Positions 1-10,515 are shown, numbered from the stretch's first letter. The stretch is 19,761 bases of DNA from Comamonadaceae bacterium (GCA_947374535.1 CANCCJ010000043.1:1-19761), one strand, 5' to 3'. Numbers and translations are program-made. The notes: generated from the sequence alone by a model not told the origin.

Positions 1-1158
1 CACCGCATCGGCAGGCAGCAGCTTACTGATGGTCGCCACGATGGCAGGCATATCAATATCGCCGGGCAAGGTCTGCGGCTGCAAATTGCAGAGGTAGTCG
101 GCATTGGCTTGAGCGGTCCAGGACTCCCATGGCAGGCTCGTTGGCGCGGTAAGTACCTCTAACGAGCGGGCAGCCGCGTTCATCGTGGAGAGCATGGCGA
201 GGTCAGCCTGATACACGCGGTTGAGCTCTTCCGCGCTGGCGTGGATATGCACGAGTTTTTGCTTGGGTTTGGGCGCTTGCAGCAAGGTGTAGCCGCCGGT
301 GGTCATCTCGCCTAAGCGGGGGCCAATGGCAATGACCAAATCGCTTTCGCGAATCCGTTGCGCCAGTTTGGGGTTAATGCCAATGCCCACATCGCCCGCG
401 TATTGCGGATGATGGTTGTCAAAGGTGTCTTGTGCGCGAAATGAATTGCCCACAGGCAACTTCCAGTTCTCCGCAAAACGTTGCAAGGCTTGTGCAGACT
501 GTGGCGTCCAACCGCTGCCGCCCGCTATGACGAAGGGGCGCTGCGCCGCCAACAACATTTCACGCAACTGGCGCAACGCACCAGGATCAGCCCACGCCTG
601 CACCGGCTCAACGCGCGGCAAAGGGCGTGACGTGACTTCGTGCACCAGCATGTCTTCTGGCAGCACCAACACCACAGGGCCGGGGCGACCATTCATCGCC
701 GTCGCGAAGGCGCGGGCAATGTATTCAGGGATACGTGCAGGGTCATCAATACGCTCCACCCGCTTGGCCATACCGCGTGTGCTGGGACCGAAGAAGCTGT
801 TGAAGTCGACTTCTTGAAACGCCTCGCGGTCGCGAAAATCGCTGCCGACATCTCCGACAAACAACACCATGGGCGTGCTGTCTTGAAAGGCCGTGTGCAC
901 GCCAATGGACGCATTGGTGGCACCAGGCCCCCGCGTGACAAAACATATGCCTGGACGACCCGTTAAACGCCCTTGCGCATCGGCCATGAAAGCCGCACCA
1001 CCCTCTTGGCGGTTGGTGATGAACTGAATGCGATCGCGATAAGCATGAAAACCGTCAAGCACCGCCAGATAGCTCTCGCCGGGCACACCAAACGCATGGG
1101 TCACACCTTGCTCAATCAAACACTCGACCAACAAGTGGCCCGCGATTTGTGCCGTCAT
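1..1158 (-). CDS. Thiamine-diphosphate-dependent enzyme, acetolactate synthase large-subunit type (3' end cut by window)
   Basis: The first 386 codons are open to the window edge, so the C-terminal ThDP pyrophosphate-binding domain is not seen. The N-terminal ThDP domain shows GVPGESYLAVLDG at residues 24-36, the cofactor-activating glutamate E52 in NRQEGGAAF, and GPGATNASIG around residue 75. GRPGPVVLVLPEDM near residue 160 closes this domain, and a central Rossmann-like domain follows. This is the IlvB/POX/benzoylformate decarboxylase superfamily. The sequence is not a canonical biosynthetic IlvB and no ilvN-like small subunit is adjacent, so a catabolic or specialised decarboxylase/ligase is as likely as acetolactate synthase. 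The ATG is 22 bp after the stop of the upstream transporter gene and has a purine-rich AAGGGGG before it, so the two are probably co-transcribed. Family is firm; substrate is unknown. Confidence 0.88.
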   Translation of the reverse strand, partial: MTAQIAGHLLVECLIEQGVTHAFGVPGESYLAVLDGFHAYRDRIQFITNRQEGGAAFMADAQGRLTGRPGICFVTRGPGATNASIGVHTAFQDSTPMVLFVGDVGSDFRDREAFQEVDFNSFFGPSTRGMAKRVERIDDPARIPEYIARAFATAMNGRPGPVVLVLPEDMLVHEVTSRPLPRVEPVQAWADPGALRQLREMLLAAQRPFVIAGGSGWTPQSAQALQRFAENWKLPVGNSFRAQDTFDNHHPQYAGDVGIGINPKLAQRIRESDLVIAIGPRLGEMTTGGYTLLQAPKPKQKLVHIHASAEELNRVYQADLAMLSTMNAAARSLEVLTAPTSLPWESWTAQANADYLCNLQPQTLPGDIDMPAIVATISKLLPADAV

Positions 1159-1180
1159 CTTCGCCCCCTTCTTTGCCCAA

Positions 1181-2389
1181 TCAGGCGTGAACTGTTCTGC
1201 GCCCCACACCCAAAGCAACCACCACACTGAGCAGCAACACAAAGGCGGCCCCTAGCAGCGTCGCGCCATACCAACCGTGGTCCATGAACACACCGAAGAT
1301 GAGCGGTGAAATGGCAAAACCCACATCAAGCCCGGAATACACCATGCCGTACACACGACCTGTTGCACCTTTGGGGGTGGCTTTCTTGATCATCATGTCG
1401 CGAGATGGCCCACCAATGCCAATGGCCAACCCTGTGGCGGCCAAAATGAACATCGTGAGGTTCGCACCAAACAATCCGCTGCCACAGAGCGCCATAAACA
1501 GGGCGGCCACCGTCATGCAACTGGCCACCACTTTGTCGCTGTGACGCGGCCAGCGCGAAGCCACAAAGCCCCCCACAAACATACCTGCGGCGGCACACAA
1601 CATATAGGCCGTCAACGTGAAGGTGGCCGCTTCAAACGTCACCTGATGCAAGGCCTGAAGAATAGACACAGAGAAACTTTGCACCACCGCCAAAGTCATG
1701 GTCGAGAGCAAGAAGAAACTAAAGCACCACCACACGACTGGAATTTTCAAAAACGCTAAGGTACTGACAGTGGACGCACTTTGCTTGTGATCCACCACAT
1801 CGGCATGCAAAAACTCTCGCTGCCACACCAACAAAACAAAGATGCCCAAGTACATCAAAGCAGCAGCCACATAGGCGGTACGCCAATCAAATGCCGCGCT
1901 CAAACCCACCATGAAAACAGGCGCCAGCGCCCAACCCAAGTTGCCTGTCAAACCGTGTGCGCTGAAGGCATAACCCAATCGCGGCGCAGACACTTTTTGG
2001 TTGAGGATGGTGAAGTCTGCGGGATGAAAAGAACAATTGCCCATACCGAGCAGAGCCGCCCCCATCATCAAACCCGCATAGCTGTCAGCCACGGAAACGG
2101 CAAAGCAACCAGAAGCCAGTACAAGAATCGAACCAAACAACACGGGGCGTGCACCAAAGCGATCCACCACAAAACCTGCCGAGGCTTGACCCATGCCTGA
2201 CACCACAAAAAACACCGACATCAAAAAGCCAAGTTCAGAGAAACTCAAGCCAAAGGTGCTCATGAACACGGGGAACATGAGTGGTAACAACAGATGTGAA
2301 AAGTGCGAACTGGCGTGTGCAACACCGACCAAGCCAATGACAGCGGCGTCATCTCGCCAAGGGTTAGAAGCGGGGTTAAGAGTGGTCAT
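1181..2389 (-). CDS. Major facilitator superfamily transporter
   Basis: A 402-residue integral membrane protein with about twelve hydrophobic segments, the usual size and build of an MFS permease. The first helix region has HASSHFSHLLLPLMFP. The loop after helix 2 has the conserved MFS motif-A-like DRFGARP near residue 80, and a polar linker near residues 195-205 separates the two six-helix halves. It probably exports or imports a small organic molecule; the substrate cannot be read from sequence. The start used is ATG at 2389. An upstream in-frame TTG at 2401 lies inside a terminator stem and is rejected. No Shine-Dalgarno sequence is visible, because the six bases before the ATG are the terminator T-tract. 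The gene precedes the ThDP enzyme by 22 bp, suggesting transport of that enzyme's substrate or product. That link is inference. Confidence 0.88.
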   Translation of the reverse strand: MTTLNPASNPWRDDAAVIGLVGVAHASSHFSHLLLPLMFPVFMSTFGLSFSELGFLMSVFFVVSGMGQASAGFVVDRFGARPVLFGSILVLASGCFAVSVADSYAGLMMGAALLGMGNCSFHPADFTILNQKVSAPRLGYAFSAHGLTGNLGWALAPVFMVGLSAAFDWRTAYVAAALMYLGIFVLLVWQREFLHADVVDHKQSASTVSTLAFLKIPVVWWCFSFFLLSTMTLAVVQSFSVSILQALHQVTFEAATFTLTAYMLCAAAGMFVGGFVASRWPRHSDKVVASCMTVAALFMALCGSGLFGANLTMFILAATGLAIGIGGPSRDMMIKKATPKGATGRVYGMVYSGLDVGFAISPLIFGVFMDHGWYGATLLGAAFVLLLSVVVALGVGRRTVHA

Positions 2390-2435
2390 AAAAAAGCGCA
2401 ACAGAAAGGATGGAGCATCCTAACTGCTGCGCTTT
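2390..2435 (-). terminator. Intrinsic terminator downstream of clpB, ending at the MFS start codon
   Basis: Read on the minus strand, a long hairpin at 2432-2396 pairs GCGCA with TGCGC, then CAG with CTG, then GGATG with CATCC around a 3-base loop. It has one A.C mismatch and a small A-rich internal loop. Six T's follow at 2395-2390, and the flanking AAA at 2435-2433 can extend the stem. The MFS ATG is the very next base. It is placed 45 bp after the clpB stop, so it most simply ends clpB transcripts. Confidence 0.8.
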
Positions 2436-2450
2436 GAGGGCGGCGTCTAC

Positions 2451-2480
2451 TGAGGGACAAGCCCCCTCACCCACCGAGGG
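2451..2480. repeat. Two mutually exclusive short hairpins just after the clpB stop
   Basis: TGAGGG at 2451-2456 can pair with CCCTCA at 2464-2469, and CCCTC at 2464-2468 can instead pair with GAGGG at 2476-2480. Both loops are 7 bases and they share the middle arm, so only one can form at a time. They directly follow the clpB stop codon and precede the terminator. A further GAGGG lies at 2436-2440. Function is unknown; it may only protect the 3' end of the clpB mRNA. Confidence 0.4.
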
Positions 2481-5084
<2,604 letters not shown>

Positions 5085-5116
5085 GAAAACTCCAAAACAT
5101 TGATTGAATGAAGACT

Positions 5117-5144
5117 AGCTGAGGCTTTCAGCTGCTATTTCAAG
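5117..5144 (-). promoter_or_regulatory. Candidate sigma-32 heat-shock promoter of clpB
   Basis: On the minus strand, CTTGAAA at 5144-5138 matches the sigma-32 -35 element exactly. After a 13-base spacer, CCTCAGCT at 5124-5117 agrees with the -10 consensus CCCCATNT at six of eight positions. Transcription would start near 5110, leaving a leader of about 25 bases that includes the GGAG before the clpB ATG. The -10 also lies in a short palindrome, AGCTGA/TCAGCT. clpB is a classic sigma-32 gene in proteobacteria. Confidence 0.7.
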
Positions 5145-5164
5145 GGGAACATGGCCCTACCGTG

Positions 5165-5178
5165 TTGACGTGGGTCAA
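5165..5178. promoter_or_regulatory. FNR/Anr/FixK-type palindrome upstream of clpB
   Basis: TTGACGTGGGTCAA is a perfect TTGAC-N4-GTCAA inverted repeat. It agrees with the CRP/FNR-family core TTGA-N6-TCAA used by FNR, Anr and FixK. Its centre, 5171.5, is about 61-62 bases upstream of the start predicted from the sigma-32 match, which is a typical class I activator position. No plus-strand gene begins nearby, so clpB is the only evident target. Confidence 0.4.
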
Positions 5179-5237
5179 GGTCAGGCACATTCAGCCATGC
5201 AAATGTCTGATCGGCACCAAGACCGAAACACCCGTTA

Positions 5238-5717
5238 TTAGAGGACGGTGTTGTTTGCTTCAATGCCCCAGCGGGCCAAGGCTTGGTCGTCGCTCACGCG
5301 GGCATCGACCCAACGTGCACCTTCAGGTGTGACTTCTTTTTTCCAAAACGGCGCTTGGGTCTTGAGGTAGTCCATCAAAAACTCGCACGCTTTGAAACTT
5401 TCGCCGCGATGGGCAGAGGTAACGGCCACCCACACAATTTGGTCTTCGGGTTGCAACAAGCCCACACGATGAATCACGCGAGCGGCATAAATGTCAAAGC
5501 GTTTCTTGGCTTCGTCCATCATGGCCGCGATAGATTTTTCGGTCATGCCTGGGTAGTGCTCTAGCTCCATACTGGCCACCGCGCTACCGTCGTTGCGCTC
5601 GCGCACAGTGCCTAGGAACGAACACACCGCCCCCACACGCGCATCGCCAGCACGCAAGGTGGCCAGCTCATGGCTCACATCAAAGTCTTGAGTTTGGATG
5701 CTGACGGTGAAGGACAT
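5238..5717 (-). CDS. moaE: Molybdopterin synthase catalytic subunit MoaE
   Basis: The large subunit of molybdopterin synthase. With MoaD it converts cyclic pyranopterin monophosphate to molybdopterin by inserting two sulfurs. The 159 residues suit the family (about 150). Family motifs visible are SFLGTVRE (33-40), LEHYPGM (52-58), SAHRGESF (101-108) and LKTQAPFWKKE (118-128). Lysines 119 and 126 correspond to the two active-site lysines of the E. coli enzyme. PEGARWVDAR at 131-140 is also conserved. The ATG has GAGG about 6 bases upstream, and the gene lies 29 bp after moaD, its functional partner. It is the last gene of the long run from alaA. No clear terminator separates it from the clpB promoter region. 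Confidence 0.97.
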   Translation of the reverse strand: MSFTVSIQTQDFDVSHELATLRAGDARVGAVCSFLGTVRERNDGSAVASMELEHYPGMTEKSIAAMMDEAKKRFDIYAARVIHRVGLLQPEDQIVWVAVTSAHRGESFKACEFLMDYLKTQAPFWKKEVTPEGARWVDARVSDDQALARWGIEANNTVL

Positions 5718-5746
5718 GGCTTGCCTCGCGTATGGATTGCTTGAAA

Positions 5747-6010
5747 TTAACCGCCGGTGACAGGCGGAAAGAAGGCCACTTCACAGCCTTCGCTCAAGGC
5801 GGCGGACTCTTCGCACAAATCTTGGTTCAAAGCCATGCGCACCGCACGTCCATGGGCCAACGCTTGGGCATAAGCGCCACCACGTGCAATCAGTTCGTCG
5901 CGCAAGGCTTTGAGCGTGTCAGCTTGCGTGACCACGCTTTCGCTGCCCTGCCCGATGGCCTCGCGAATGGACGCAAAGTACTTTAAGTTGACGTGATGGG
6001 TCACGCTCAT
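5747..6010 (-). CDS. moaD: Molybdopterin synthase sulfur carrier subunit MoaD
   Basis: A small ubiquitin-fold protein, 87 residues, ending in FFPPVTGG. The C-terminal Gly-Gly is adenylated (by MoeB) and converted to a thiocarboxylate, which donates sulfur to MoaE. VNLKYFASIREAIG near the N terminus is the first beta strand and helix of the fold. An in-frame GTG at 6019 would add three residues. I prefer ATG 6010 because it makes a 4-base ATGA overlap with the moeA stop and has GGAG eight bases before it. No moeB is in the window. Confidence 0.95.
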   Translation of the reverse strand: MSVTHHVNLKYFASIREAIGQGSESVVTQADTLKALRDELIARGGAYAQALAHGRAVRMALNQDLCEESAALSEGCEVAFFPPVTGG

Positions 6011-7248
6011 GCCAGCCACTCCGCAAACGAAATAAAGCGGACGGTATCGCCTTTGGCGATGGTTTGCCCAGCAGGGTTATCCACCACGCCATCACCCCAC
6101 ACAGCAGAGGTCAACACGCCAGAGCTTTGGTTAGGGAATAAATCAAGGCCGCCTTCGGAGTTGCGTTTGACACGCAAAAACTCGCGGCGCTTGTCGGCGC
6201 GGGGCCAATCGAAATGTGCGGTCAGTTCGGTACGTGCCATGTCGGTCTTTGTGACCCCCTGCAAAGCCAACACAAAGGGGCGCACCAACAATAAGAAGGT
6301 CACAAAGCTAGAGACAGGGTTGCCAGGCAACCCCATGAAGTGGCATGCATCGCCCTTGGACTCACGGTTCACCTTGCCATACGCAAAGGGCTTGCCGGGC
6401 TTGATGGCGAGCTGCCACAGGCTCAATTCACCCAAGCTTTCAACTGCCGGTTTGATATGGTCTTCTTCCCCCACCGAGACACCGCCACTGGTCAAAATCA
6501 AATCGTGGTGATGGGCTGCATCGCGCAATGCTGCGATGGTGGCCTCACGCTTGTCGGGAACGATGCCAAGGTCGGTCACCTCGCAGCCCAAGCGCTGCAA
6601 CAAGGCGCGCAAGAAAAAGCGATTGGAGTTGTAAATTGCACCTGCTGGCATGGCCTCTGGGGCCACATCCCCAGGCATGACCAATTCATCCCCCGTTGAG
6701 AACAAAGCCACGCGCGGACGTGCGGACACTTGCAACTTCGCTAAGCCTATGCTGGCGGCCAAACCCAATTCCGCAGGCGTCAGGCGCGTGCCCTTGGTCA
6801 GCACCGTGGCGCCGCGCGTGACGTCTTCGCCCGAGCGACGAATCCACTGACCTGCTGGTACGGCTTTAAGCACCTTGACTTGCTCACGCTCTAGCGTTTC
6901 GCAGTCTTCTTGCATCACCACCGCATCTGCGCCGGGAGGAATGGGTGCGCCTGTGAAGATGCGTGCGGCTTCGCCTTCATTCAACGCTGTGCCATGTGCG
7001 CCTGCAGGAATGCGTTGCGTCACACGCAGCACGGCACCCGCTTGCGCACAGTCGACTGCGCGCACGGCGTAGCCATCCATCGAACTGTTGTCTTGTGGTG
7101 GCACTTGCAAGGCCGAAATCACATCTTGCGCGAGTACGCAGCCATCCGCCTCAAAGGTGGACATCGATTGCGTGGCGCTTAGCGTATGGGCTTGCGCCAG
7201 CAATTGCGGTAACGCGTCATCGAGTGAGAGCAAGGCAGGACGGGTCAT
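6007..7248 (-). CDS. moeA: Molybdopterin molybdenumtransferase MoeA
   Basis: Inserts molybdate into adenylated molybdopterin, the step before nucleotide attachment. At 413 residues it is the standard length (about 410). Landmarks: DNSSMDGYAVRA at 53-64, with D58 aligning to the essential aspartate of the family's SMDGYA motif; FTGAPIPPGADAVVMQED at 98-115; the MoCF-domain STGDEL at 184-189; TSGGVSVGEEDH near 255-266; and GLPGNPVS near 310. The C-terminal domain IV follows. The start ATG overlaps the mobB stop as ATGA and the end overlaps the moaD start in the same way, so translation is probably coupled. No strong Shine-Dalgarno sequence precedes it. Confidence 0.97.
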   Translation of the reverse strand: MTRPALLSLDDALPQLLAQAHTLSATQSMSTFEADGCVLAQDVISALQVPPQDNSSMDGYAVRAVDCAQAGAVLRVTQRIPAGAHGTALNEGEAARIFTGAPIPPGADAVVMQEDCETLEREQVKVLKAVPAGQWIRRSGEDVTRGATVLTKGTRLTPAELGLAASIGLAKLQVSARPRVALFSTGDELVMPGDVAPEAMPAGAIYNSNRFFLRALLQRLGCEVTDLGIVPDKREATIAALRDAAHHHDLILTSGGVSVGEEDHIKPAVESLGELSLWQLAIKPGKPFAYGKVNRESKGDACHFMGLPGNPVSSFVTFLLLVRPFVLALQGVTKTDMARTELTAHFDWPRADKRREFLRVKRNSEGGLDLFPNQSSGVLTSAVWGDGVVDNPAGQTIAKGDTVRFISFAEWLA

Positions 7249-7775
7249 AGCAAAGGTGGGTTGTATTCAAAACGGTCTTCGTTGGCGACCAGCCATTCGG
7301 TGATGGCGTAGGCGTCATTCAAGTCAAGCACGGGGCGCTGGGTGGCCTCTGGCAAGTGTTGTGGCGAATCTGTGGCGATGGCCACCACAAAGTCATCGTC
7401 GGGGTAGCGCACGGGTTGATCTGAGGCTTTGCGCCACACTTCAACTTTGAGCAAATCGCTTTTTTTGAAGCCTTCCACCAACACCCAATCCACACCCTCG
7501 TAGACTTCCGCCAAGAGGTGGTGGACTGAGAGTTGTGCAGGTTGCTCAAACTGGCGTTGCAACACCAAGCGCTGGTTAGAGGCCACCAGCACCTCAAATG
7601 CACCCGCTTCGCGATGACGCCAACTGTCTTTGCCAGGCTTGTCAACGTCAAAGTTGTGGTGTGCGTGTTTGACCACGGACACACGCAAACCACGCATGCG
7701 CATGCAACCGATCAGCTGCTCGACCAAGGTTGTTTTTCCTGAGCCGGAATAACCGGCAAAGGCGACGACCTTCAT
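7245..7775 (-). CDS. mobB: Molybdopterin-guanine dinucleotide biosynthesis adapter protein MobB
   Basis: A P-loop GTP-binding protein that assists MobA in making the guanine dinucleotide form of the cofactor. The 176 residues match the family (about 170). Walker A GYSGSGKTT is at 8-16, VVKHAHHNFDVDKPGKDSWRH follows, and the Walker-B-like VDWVLVEGFK lies near residue 100. An in-frame TTG at 7787 would add four residues. ATG 7775 is chosen because it overlaps the thrC stop as ATGA. The 3' end overlaps moeA identically. mobA is not in this window, so the complete pathway needs genes elsewhere. Confidence 0.95.
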   Translation of the reverse strand: MKVVAFAGYSGSGKTTLVEQLIGCMRMRGLRVSVVKHAHHNFDVDKPGKDSWRHREAGAFEVLVASNQRLVLQRQFEQPAQLSVHHLLAEVYEGVDWVLVEGFKKSDLLKVEVWRKASDQPVRYPDDDFVVAIATDSPQHLPEATQRPVLDLNDAYAITEWLVANEDRFEYNPPLL

Positions 7776-9205
7776 GCGTGATCGCAATGCTTGGTGATGT
7801 AGGCCTTAATTTGCGCCACATCGGCCTTCATCACATGCACGCGCTTTGGCAAGGCTTCAATGCCTTCAAACTTGGCAGGACGATCGGGCTCTTGACCCAA
7901 AGCTTCGACGATGGTGGCCGCAAACTTGATGGGCAAGGCGGTTTCCAACACGATCATGGGCACGCAAGGCTTGAGGTGCTCACGCGCCACTTTGACGCCG
8001 TCAGCGGTGTGGGTGTCGATCATCTGGCCGAAGCGCTTGTACACGTCTTGAATGGTGGCCAAACGGTTGGCGTGCGTGCTCTTGCCACTGGCAAAGCCGT
8101 AGCGAGATGCAGCTTCTGCAAAGTGTGGGTTGCCGCTCAAATCGAATTTGCCATTCTTAGAGATCTGCGCACCAAACAAGTCTTTGGTCATTGCCGCGTC
8201 GCGGCCGAGCAAATCGAACACAAAGCGCTCGAAGTTACTGGCCTTGGAAATGTCCATGGAAGGGCTTGACGTTTCGTGCGTGTCGGCACTGCCACGCACC
8301 CGATACACGCCGGTGCGGAAGAACTCGTCAAGCACATCGTTTTCGTTGGTGGCAGCCACCAAAGTGTCCACGGGCAAACCCATCATGCGGGCCACATGGC
8401 CGGCGCACACATTGCCGAAGTTGCCGCTGGGCACGGTGAAACTCACCTTTTGGCTGTTGGCGGTCGTGGTTTGGAAATAGCCAGCAAAGTAATACACCAC
8501 CTGGGCTAACAAACGGGCCCAGTTGATGGAGTTGACCGTGCCAATTTTGTATTTAGTTTTGAAGTCCAAATCGCTGGACACGGCTTTGACCAAATCTTGG
8601 CAATCGTCAAACACGCCTTCGATGGCGATGTTGTGGATGTTCTCGTCCATCAAGCTGAACATTTGTGCTTGCTGGAACGGGCTCATGCGGCCCTGTGGGC
8701 TGGTCATGAAGACGCGCACGCCCTTTTTGCCACGCATGGCGTATTCAGCCGCGCTGCCCGTGTCGCCACTGGTCGCACCAAAAATATTCAGTTCTTCGCC
8801 ACGACGCGCCAACTCGTATTCAAACAAGTTGCCCAACAGTTGCATGGCCATGTCTTTGAACGCGAGCGTGGGGCCGTTGGACAACGCCTCTACCCACAAA
8901 CCGTCTTCCAAGGGACGCACGGGCACGATGGCCGCGGTGCCATAGACCGCTTGCGTGTAGGTCTTGGTGCACAAGGCTTTCAAGTCGGCCGCAGGAATAT
9001 CGTCGATGTAAAGCGAGAGCAATTCAAACGCCAAAGCCGCGTAGCCCTGCGTGTTGAATGTGGTGCGCAAACGCGTGAGCGCGGCATCGTCTACCTGTGG
9101 GTAGTGCTCTGGCAAATACAAACCACCATCGGGGGCCAAGCCTTCGAGGAGGATTTCACAAAAACGCTTGCGCTCGGGGTGGCCGCGCGTGGACAAATAC
9201 AGCAT
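7772..9205 (-). CDS. thrC: Threonine synthase
   Basis: A PLP enzyme that converts O-phosphohomoserine and water to threonine and phosphate, the last step of the pathway. The 477 residues and the opening MLYLSTRG belong to the long form found in proteobacteria and yeast. The Schiff-base lysine is K117 in LAFKDMA. The phosphate-cradle segment GATSGDTGSAA lies at 143-153, and FTVPSGNFGNV is near 260. The start codon shares one base with the hom stop (TGATG), and AAGAG precedes it within hom. The 3' end overlaps mobB. No homoserine kinase (thrB) is in the window; in related bacteria it lies elsewhere. Confidence 0.98.
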   Translation of the reverse strand: MLYLSTRGHPERKRFCEILLEGLAPDGGLYLPEHYPQVDDAALTRLRTTFNTQGYAALAFELLSLYIDDIPAADLKALCTKTYTQAVYGTAAIVPVRPLEDGLWVEALSNGPTLAFKDMAMQLLGNLFEYELARRGEELNIFGATSGDTGSAAEYAMRGKKGVRVFMTSPQGRMSPFQQAQMFSLMDENIHNIAIEGVFDDCQDLVKAVSSDLDFKTKYKIGTVNSINWARLLAQVVYYFAGYFQTTTANSQKVSFTVPSGNFGNVCAGHVARMMGLPVDTLVAATNENDVLDEFFRTGVYRVRGSADTHETSSPSMDISKASNFERFVFDLLGRDAAMTKDLFGAQISKNGKFDLSGNPHFAEAASRYGFASGKSTHANRLATIQDVYKRFGQMIDTHTADGVKVAREHLKPCVPMIVLETALPIKFAATIVEALGQEPDRPAKFEGIEALPKRVHVMKADVAQIKAYITKHCDHA

Positions 9206-10515
9206 CAGTTCAACTCTTCTTTGCGGATGCGGGTGATCGGAGCCAACACCGTGCTGAGTTGTTGCATCTCAGCGAGGGCTTGGTTCATCTTGGCTTCCAC
9301 ACAATCGTGGGTCAAGATGATGAGGTCGGTGTGGCTCTCGCCCTCACCGGCTTCGCGTTGCAACACAGCATCAATGCTGATGTCGGCATTGGCCAAAATG
9401 CCAGTGACCTTGGCGAGCACGCCCGCTTGGTCAGCCACGCGTAAACGCAAGTAATAACTTGTGACCACTTGGTCCATTGGCAAAACAGGCAAGTCGCTCA
9501 TCGCATCGGGCTGGAAAGCCAAATGCGGCACGCGGTTGAGTGGGTCTGCGGTGTGCAAACGGGTGATGTCCACCAAGTCGGCGATCACCGCGCTGGCAGT
9601 GGGCTCGCTACCCGCACCTTTGCCGTAATACAGCGTGGTACCGACGGCATCGGCGTGCACCATCACGGCGTTCATCGCACCTTCCACGTTGGCAATCAAG
9701 CGCTTGCTAGGCACCAAGCAGGGGTGCACGCGCAACTCAATGCCTGCGGGTGTGCGCTTGGAAATACCCAAGAGCTTGATGCGGTAGCCCAGTTGTTCGG
9801 CGTACTTGATGTCTTGTGATTCGAGCTTGGTGATGCCTTCGACATACGCTTTGTCAAACTGCACAGGCACGCCAAAGGCGATGGCCGACATGAGGGTGGC
9901 TTTGTGCGCGGCGTCCACGCCTTCGATGTCGAAGGTGGGGTCGGCTTCGGCGTAACCCAACGCCTGCGCTTGCTTGAGCACATCGTCAAAGGTGAGCCCT
10001 TTGTCGCGCATCTCAGACAAGATGAAGTTGGTCGTGCCATTGATGATGCCAGCCAGCCATTGAATGCGGTTGGCAGTGAGGCCTTCGCGCAAAGCCTTGA
10101 TGATAGGAATGCCGCCAGCCACAGCCGCTTCAAACGCGACCATCACGCCTTTTTTATGTGCAGCGGCGAAAATTTCTGTGCCATGCACAGCCAGCAAAGC
10201 TTTGTTGGCCGTGACCACATGCTTACCGGCCTCAATCGCTTCAAGCACGAGTTGCTTGGCGATGCCATAGCCACCAATCAACTCCACCACGATGTCGATC
10301 TCGGGGTTAGCGATGACTTTGCGTGCGTCGTCCACCACTTGCACGTTGACGCCTACGATGCTTTTAGCCCTTGCCACATCGAGGTCAGCCACCATGGTGA
10401 CTTCAATGCCGCGACCCGCGCGACGTTGGATTTCTTCTTGGTTACGTTTGAGCACTTCGAAAGTGCCGCTGCCTACGGTGCCAATGCCCAAGAGGCCTAC
10501 TTGAATCGGTTTCAT
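9205..10515 (-). CDS. hom: Homoserine dehydrogenase with C-terminal ACT domain
   Basis: Reduces aspartate semialdehyde to homoserine with NAD(P)H, the branch point to threonine and methionine. At 436 residues it is the monofunctional form with no aspartokinase domain. The Rossmann fingerprint GLLGIGTVGSG is at 7-17. VTANKALL at 101-108, GIINGTTNFIL at 156-166 and YAEADPTFDIEGVDAAHK at 188-205 are catalytic-domain signatures. An ACT domain from about residue 350 (YYLRLRVADQAGVLAKVTGIL) is expected to bind threonine for feedback inhibition. The start ATG overlaps the alaA stop (ATGA) and the stop overlaps thrC. Confidence 0.98.
   Translation of the reverse strand: MKPIQVGLLGIGTVGSGTFEVLKRNQEEIQRRAGRGIEVTMVADLDVARAKSIVGVNVQVVDDARKVIANPEIDIVVELIGGYGIAKQLVLEAIEAGKHVVTANKALLAVHGTEIFAAAHKKGVMVAFEAAVAGGIPIIKALREGLTANRIQWLAGIINGTTNFILSEMRDKGLTFDDVLKQAQALGYAEADPTFDIEGVDAAHKATLMSAIAFGVPVQFDKAYVEGITKLESQDIKYAEQLGYRIKLLGISKRTPAGIELRVHPCLVPSKRLIANVEGAMNAVMVHADAVGTTLYYGKGAGSEPTASAVIADLVDITRLHTADPLNRVPHLAFQPDAMSDLPVLPMDQVVTSYYLRLRVADQAGVLAKVTGILANADISIDAVLQREAGEGESHTDLIILTHDCVEAKMNQALAEMQQLSTVLAPITRIRKEELN

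Noticed and set aside
5180..5231. Terminator after moaE
   Set aside because: Only short stems without a T-tract are present between the moaE stop and the clpB promoter, so none is called.
6008..6019. GTG start for moaD at 6019
   Set aside because: The ATG at 6010 makes the ATGA overlap seen at the other junctions and has GGAG at a proper distance.
8597..9454. Plus-strand open frame of 285 codons across thrC and hom
   Set aside because: It crosses the junction of two well-supported minus-strand genes and shows no family features.
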